Source: Bacillota bacterium (lineage in GTDB: Bacteria > Bacillota > UBA4882 > UBA8346). Taken from it: a DNA stretch of 64,000 nt. Below the pieces are notes generated by a model, which saw only the letters and a list, made by a program, of their open reading frames with translations, was not told the origin of the DNA and did no database searches. Shown one piece after another: positions 61,122 to 64,000 of the stretch. The position numbers and the translations under genes are program-made. The stretch spans positions 248,001 through 312,000 of the forward strand of contig JAEXDA010000044.1 in NCBI GenBank assembly GCA_023401925.1, read 5' to 3'. Position 1 is the first letter of the stretch. Each line of letters starts with the position of its first letter.

Positions 61122-61501
61122 TATATCTCAATAAGGATATTTTATCAATAGTATAGCTAAAAATTTTTTACTGATGTAGGACACTAAGCGATGTTTCTTT
61201 ATATATTTCCTTTCACTTACGAAACCATTTTAGCTGTTCCAGCGGTTTCTTATTTTCTCCCGCCAAACGTCTCCCTCGCTCAGGAAAGTAAAATGATAAT
61301 GACTCCCAAAAAGGGCAGCTTGGTTTTTCCGGGGTCTCTGCCAATATACCCCGTAGTCTTACAACAAGCCTATTGGCCCTCTATTCCAGCCGGTTCCCCG
61401 GTTGGTCCTCAATTCCGGTAGATTCATTTCAGAAAAATAATTGGAATTTTTTAACAAAACATTGCTCTTATAGATTTTAAATATTATAATATTCCTATAA
61501 T
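61122..61501. other. Gene-free region between perR and the xylanase
   Basis: About 380 bp. The AT-rich 61100-61160 stretch should carry the perR promoter. A 76-codon open frame at 61191-61421 lacks a ribosome binding site and protein-like composition and is not called. Confidence 0.4.
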
Positions 61502-61534
61502 TGTATTGAATGTAAAATATTTACATTCAATACA
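61502..61534. promoter_or_regulatory. 33-nt perfect inverted repeat upstream of the xylanase
   Basis: TGTATTGAATGTAAA pairs exactly with TTTACATTCAATACA around ATA. The long symmetric AT-rich palindrome without T-run looks like a regulator binding site about 180 bp before the xylanase start, but a hairpin role cannot be excluded. Confidence 0.45.
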
Positions 61535-61626
61535 TAGATTTTTCCCGTCCCATTCCAGGAAAGGAAGGTGATCAAAATCAATTCAAAAGAACACTGCTAA
61601 CACCGGATCGAAATTGTTTTCACCAA

Positions 61627-61702
61627 TGAACTGCCGGACCCAGGATATGAAAAATGAGTGAAAATGAACTGCCGGACCCAGGATATGAAAAATGAGTGAA
61701 AA
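61627..61702. repeat. Tandem duplication of 38 bp in the xylanase leader
   Basis: The unit beginning TGAACTGCCGGACCCAGG and ending ATGAGTGAAAA occurs twice in a row (61627-61664, 61665-61702) with no mismatch, directly before the AAGGAGGGG ribosome binding site. Confidence 0.85.
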
Positions 61703-61716
61703 GGAGGGGAATCCAG

Positions 61717-62802
61717 ATGAAATCCAAAATCATGAAGTTATTTTTGGCAAGTCTGATCTGTTTTACCTTTACCGTCCCTGCAGCGAACCTGCAGGCGGCA
61801 ACGACGATCACCTCCAATCAAACCGGAACCATTGACGGCTACGACTTTGAATTGTGGAAAGATTCCGGGACCACAAGTATGACCCTCAATGGCGGTGGCA
61901 AGTTCAGTTGCTCGTGGAGCAATATTAACAATGCCTTATTCCGTATCGGCAAGAAATTAAACTCAACCCAAACATACCAGCAACTTGGAAACATATCGAT
62001 AAACTACGGTTGCAACTACCAGCCCAACGGCAATTCCTATTTGTGTGTCTATGGGTGGACCAGAAACCCGCTGGTGGAATACTACATCGTCGATAGCTGG
62101 GGCAGTTGGCGTCCGCCGGGGTCATCCTCAAAAGGCACCATTACCGTTGACGGGGGCACCTATGACGTCTATGAGACCACCCGGACCAATCAACCTTCCA
62201 TTGATGGTAATGCCACTTTCCAGCAGTATTGGAGTGTCCGGACCTCGAAATCCTCGGGCGGAACCATCTCGGTTACCAAACATTTTGATCAGTGGGCAAA
62301 TAAAGGAATGCAGTTGGGGAAAATGTATGAAGTTGCACTTTGTGTAGAAGGATACCAAAGTAGTGGGAGTGCTGATGTGTATAGTAATACGATTACTATC
62401 GGCGGCGACAATCCCACGCCGACACCCACACCCACGACAACGCCGACACCAACGCCAACAACGGAACCGACTCCTACCCCGGGCGGCGCTGCCATCGTCA
62501 GTTATGCGGTGAATGACTGGGGCGGTGGCGCTACGATCAGTGTTACAATTAATAATAATACATCTTCGCCCATCAATGGCTGGACGTTAGCCTGGAACTT
62601 TCCGGGCAACCAAAAAATCACCAACCTATGGAACGGCGCCTACACTCAAAGCGGCGCAGCCGTATCCGTAAAAAATGCCTCTTATAACAGCACGATTCCG
62701 GCCAACGGGACCGTCAATTTTGGATTTAATATTAGTTACAGCGGTACCAATGCCAAGCCGACCAATTTTACCCTTAACGGAACACCCTGCCAAGTCCAAT
62801 AA
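61717..62802 (+). CDS. Secreted GH11 endo-1,4-beta-xylanase with CBM2
   Basis: 361 residues. Signal peptide about 1-29 (KIMKLFLASLICFTFTV, cleavage near LQAA). GH11 jelly-roll domain (about 30-225) with nucleophile Glu in NPLVEYYIVDSWG, the thumb region RTNQPSI and acid/base Glu in ALCVEGYQSSGSADV. A Pro/Thr linker of about 30 residues joins a C-terminal CBM2 domain (about 265-361: WGGGATISVTINNN, GWTLAWNFPGNQKI, TNLWNGAY, VNFGFNISYSG), which binds cellulose or xylan through exposed Trp. It cuts xylan outside the cell and supplies oligomers to the importer near 20 kb. ATG at 61717 follows AAGGAGGGG by 7 nt. Confidence 0.95.
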   Translation: MKSKIMKLFLASLICFTFTVPAANLQAATTITSNQTGTIDGYDFELWKDSGTTSMTLNGGGKFSCSWSNINNALFRIGKKLNSTQTYQQLGNISINYGCNYQPNGNSYLCVYGWTRNPLVEYYIVDSWGSWRPPGSSSKGTITVDGGTYDVYETTRTNQPSIDGNATFQQYWSVRTSKSSGGTISVTKHFDQWANKGMQLGKMYEVALCVEGYQSSGSADVYSNTITIGGDNPTPTPTPTTTPTPTPTTEPTPTPGGAAIVSYAVNDWGGGATISVTINNNTSSPINGWTLAWNFPGNQKITNLWNGAYTQSGAAVSVKNASYNSTIPANGTVNFGFNISYSGTNAKPTNFTLNGTPCQVQ

Positions 62803-62805
62803 ACA

Positions 62806-62852
62806 AGAGTGGAATCGGGTTTTCCAGAATGGAACAAACCGGATTCCACTCT
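62806..62852 (+). terminator. Strong hairpin after the xylanase gene
   Basis: AGAGTGGAATC pairs with GATTCCACTCT, extended by GG/CC and TTT/AAA pairs, 4 bp past the stop. T content downstream is moderate. Confidence 0.7.
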
Positions 62853-62899
62853 CCCAACCTTTCTTTGAGGCCAACCTTTCCCCATTTAAAGTTTAACCG

Positions 62900-63097
62900 T
62901 TATTTGAACACCATTCCTTTTTCACTGGGAAGAATGCTTCGGTTGGAACTATCCCAATTATAATTATAATTGCTTAAAAAATAAATCATCGGACTGATAT
63001 CGGGCCCCCGGTAATGGTAGAACTCCAAAGAAGGAATTACTTTGTTGCTTTTGTTATATTTTACTCTTAAAACCTGCAAGATTCCGGAATCCGTCAA
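62900..63097 (-). CDS. Short hypothetical reading frame, possibly a C-terminal remnant
   Basis: 65 codons from a TTG without a clear ribosome binding site. The encoded segment (RVKYNKSNKVIPSLEFYHYR, then an aromatic/Asn-rich stretch) looks protein-like and the frame is open, but upstream frames contain stops. It could be the tail of a lost gene. No family recognised. Confidence 0.25.
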   Translation of the reverse strand: MTDSGILQVLRVKYNKSNKVIPSLEFYHYRGPDISPMIYFLSNYNYNWDSSNRSILPSEKGMVFK

Positions 63098-63180
63098 ACC
63101 ACGGATGATTTTACATCAGTACCATAAGATTCTGAAAACTGCCCCGTGGATTCCTGGATTACGCCAGCTGTTGCAAATAA

Positions 63181-63209
63181 AAAATCCCCCTCAAAATCAA
63201 GGAGGATTA
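63181..63209 (-). terminator. Terminator of the small zinc-ribbon gene
   Basis: On the minus strand AATCCTCCTTGATTTTGAGGGGGATTTTTT forms a stem with a T-run, 37 bp past the stop at 63246. Confidence 0.75.
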
Positions 63210-63245
63210 GATACTTTGATTTCACCCGCAATCTTATCAGGAACA

Positions 63246-63431
63246 TCAATCGTGTACTACGATGAATGTTTCACCGCATTCGCAAGTGAATTCAGTGCAC
63301 TCGGCAATTTGCGAATCACCATTGTCCTCAGTTATTCTTTCGATATGAAAGTCATCAGCCCCCAATTGCTCAATGACACCGCATTTAGGACACTCAAATT
63401 CGTAAACAGTCCATGCCTCAACCTTTTTCAT
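63246..63431 (-). CDS. Small zinc-ribbon protein
   Basis: 61 residues from the ATG at 63431, which has GAGGGG 7 nt upstream. CPKCG near residue 14 and CECG near residue 51 form a zinc ribbon enclosing an acidic middle (ERITEDNGDSQIAECTEF). It is monocistronic with its own terminator. Function unknown; similar small ribbons serve as nucleic-acid or protein adaptors. Confidence 0.7.
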   Translation of the reverse strand: MKKVEAWTVYEFECPKCGVIEQLGADDFHIERITEDNGDSQIAECTEFTCECGETFIVVHD

Positions 63432-63632
63432 AGAACATCCCCTCTCTTTCAATTATCCTGTGCCATTCATTTCCGCCGGTCATTCCAAACCCCAAAAACC
63501 TCGAAGTCCCGAATCACCTTTTTGATCGCTTATAATTCTCAATATTGTAAGAATTTCCTTCATAATTTGATAATAATCTCAAAGCTTAAAATGATTCTTC
63601 GGAACATAGTCCATTCATTGTTGAAAACACAA

Positions 63633-63950
63633 TCACGCCGAAGTGAGTTTCAACCCTATAATCCCTGCCAGTAATAGACAAAGGAATAAAATTCGTATGA
63701 CAGTGAAAGGCTCATGAAAGAGAATAATCCCCGCTAATACCGCACCCAAAGCGCCAATTCCAGTCCAAACCGCATAAGCTGTACCGATGGGAAGAGTTTT
63801 GGTTGCCAGCGACAGTAAATAAAAGCTGATGACCATGGCCACCAATGTAATCAACGATGGATACAACTTTGAAAAACCATGGGAATACTTAAGACCTATT
63901 GCCCAAATCACCTCAAAAATTCCCGCAATAATTAAATAGACCCAAGCCAT
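63633..63950 (-). CDS. SMR-family transporter, Gdx/SugE-like
   Basis: 105 residues, four membrane helices. MAWVYLIIAGIFEVIWAIGL contains the conserved Glu of helix 1 (FEVIWA) used for proton-coupled antiport. KTLPIGTAYAVWTGIGALGA and GIILFHEPF follow the Gdx (guanidinium exporter, formerly SugE) subgroup rather than EmrE, which has a different TM1 and W63 context. AAGGGGG lies 9 nt before the ATG. A guanidine riboswitch often precedes such genes, but only 50 bp upstream are in the window, so that cannot be judged. Confidence 0.9.
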   Translation of the reverse strand: MAWVYLIIAGIFEVIWAIGLKYSHGFSKLYPSLITLVAMVISFYLLSLATKTLPIGTAYAVWTGIGALGAVLAGIILFHEPFTVIRILFLCLLLAGIIGLKLTSA

Positions 63951-64000
63951 GCTTTTTAACCCCCTTTAGAAAATAATAAAGCCTGAAAGATATTTTTTGA

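Noticed and set aside
61191..61421. 76-codon plus-strand open frame before the xylanase
   Set aside because: No ribosome binding site and composition unlike a folded protein; probably chance.
62418..62482. Tandem repeat CCGACACC-type run
   Set aside because: It is the coding sequence of the Pro/Thr linker between the GH11 and CBM2 domains, a normal feature of secreted glycosidases.
63951..64000. Guanidine riboswitch before the SMR transporter
   Set aside because: Only 50 bp of leader are in the window and none of the aptamer's conserved parts can be identified.

Overview
The window looks like a chromosomal stretch of a plant-polysaccharide-degrading, probably spore-forming member of the Bacillota (Firmicutes). 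Reasons seen in the sequence: strong AGGAGG-type ribosome binding sites with frequent TTG and GTG starts, Lpl/YesMN-type sugar uptake and sensing operons, a GluRS gene near tRNA-Glu and tRNA-Gln, PerR and MrfA homologues, and a small Gln-rich protein resembling a gamma-type spore protein. No ribosomal RNA or species-level marker is present, so the genus is not assigned. Most genes lie on the minus strand.

Layout. 1-1.7 kb: edge of an unknown gene, a TetR regulator sharing an operator-like motif with it, a decayed SDR gene and a long hairpin. 1.7-7.2 kb: surface-polysaccharide mini-locus (carbamoyltransferase, small membrane protein, two GT2 glycosyltransferases, flippase). 7.9-22.6 kb: a glucuronoarabinoxylan cluster (GH115, GH51, GH43, YesMN sensor pair, solute-binding protein, two permeases). 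It is bounded on the right by an intact tRNA-Glu gene and on the left by a decayed, same-orientation copy of that tRNA's 3' part, itself split by a MITE. 22-24 kb: tRNA-Glu(CUC), tRNA-Gln(CUG), repeats and decayed genes. 24-38 kb: gltX, then a compact polyketide locus: chorismate-lyase-like protein, stand-alone acyltransferase-like protein, one 2149-residue FAAL-ACP-KS-DH-KR-ACP megaenzyme, a dihydrolipoyl-acyltransferase-like protein and a geranylgeranyl-reductase-like flavoprotein, preceded by an amidohydrolase pseudogene, a DinB-like protein and a double-domain tautomerase. 38-49.5 kb: a second sugar cluster (YesMN pair, ABC importer, GH31, GH3) fitting xyloglucan-type oligosaccharides. 49.8-54.7 kb: small proteins, the methylthioadenosine salvage genes mtnP and mtnA, and the MrfA helicase. 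55-59.5 kb: plus-strand genes (P-loop kinase, aminotransferase, P1 peptidase, coaBC, broken TudS-like gene). 59.5-64 kb: recombinase remnant, QueD-like gene with a possible preQ1 leader, PerR, secreted GH11 xylanase with CBM2, a small zinc-ribbon protein and an SMR transporter.

How they fit together. The secreted GH11 xylanase and GH51 enzyme would cut arabinoxylan outside the cell; the first importer brings in oligomers for GH115 and GH43. Identical-geometry direct repeats (22 bp apart) in front of the importer operon and of the GH43 operon are good candidates for the binding site of the YesN-type regulator encoded between them. The second cluster would import and dismantle xylose-decorated glucans with an alpha-xylosidase and a beta-glucosidase.

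The most unusual system is the polyketide locus: a 4-hydroxybenzoate-forming enzyme beside a single-protein trans-AT-like PKS with an adenylating loading domain, whose only local AT homologue lacks the Arg and His normally expected in malonyltransferases and which has no thioesterase. Several small repeat families (a three-copy MITE; a two-copy double-stem repeat) and many gene remnants indicate repeated past insertion and decay.
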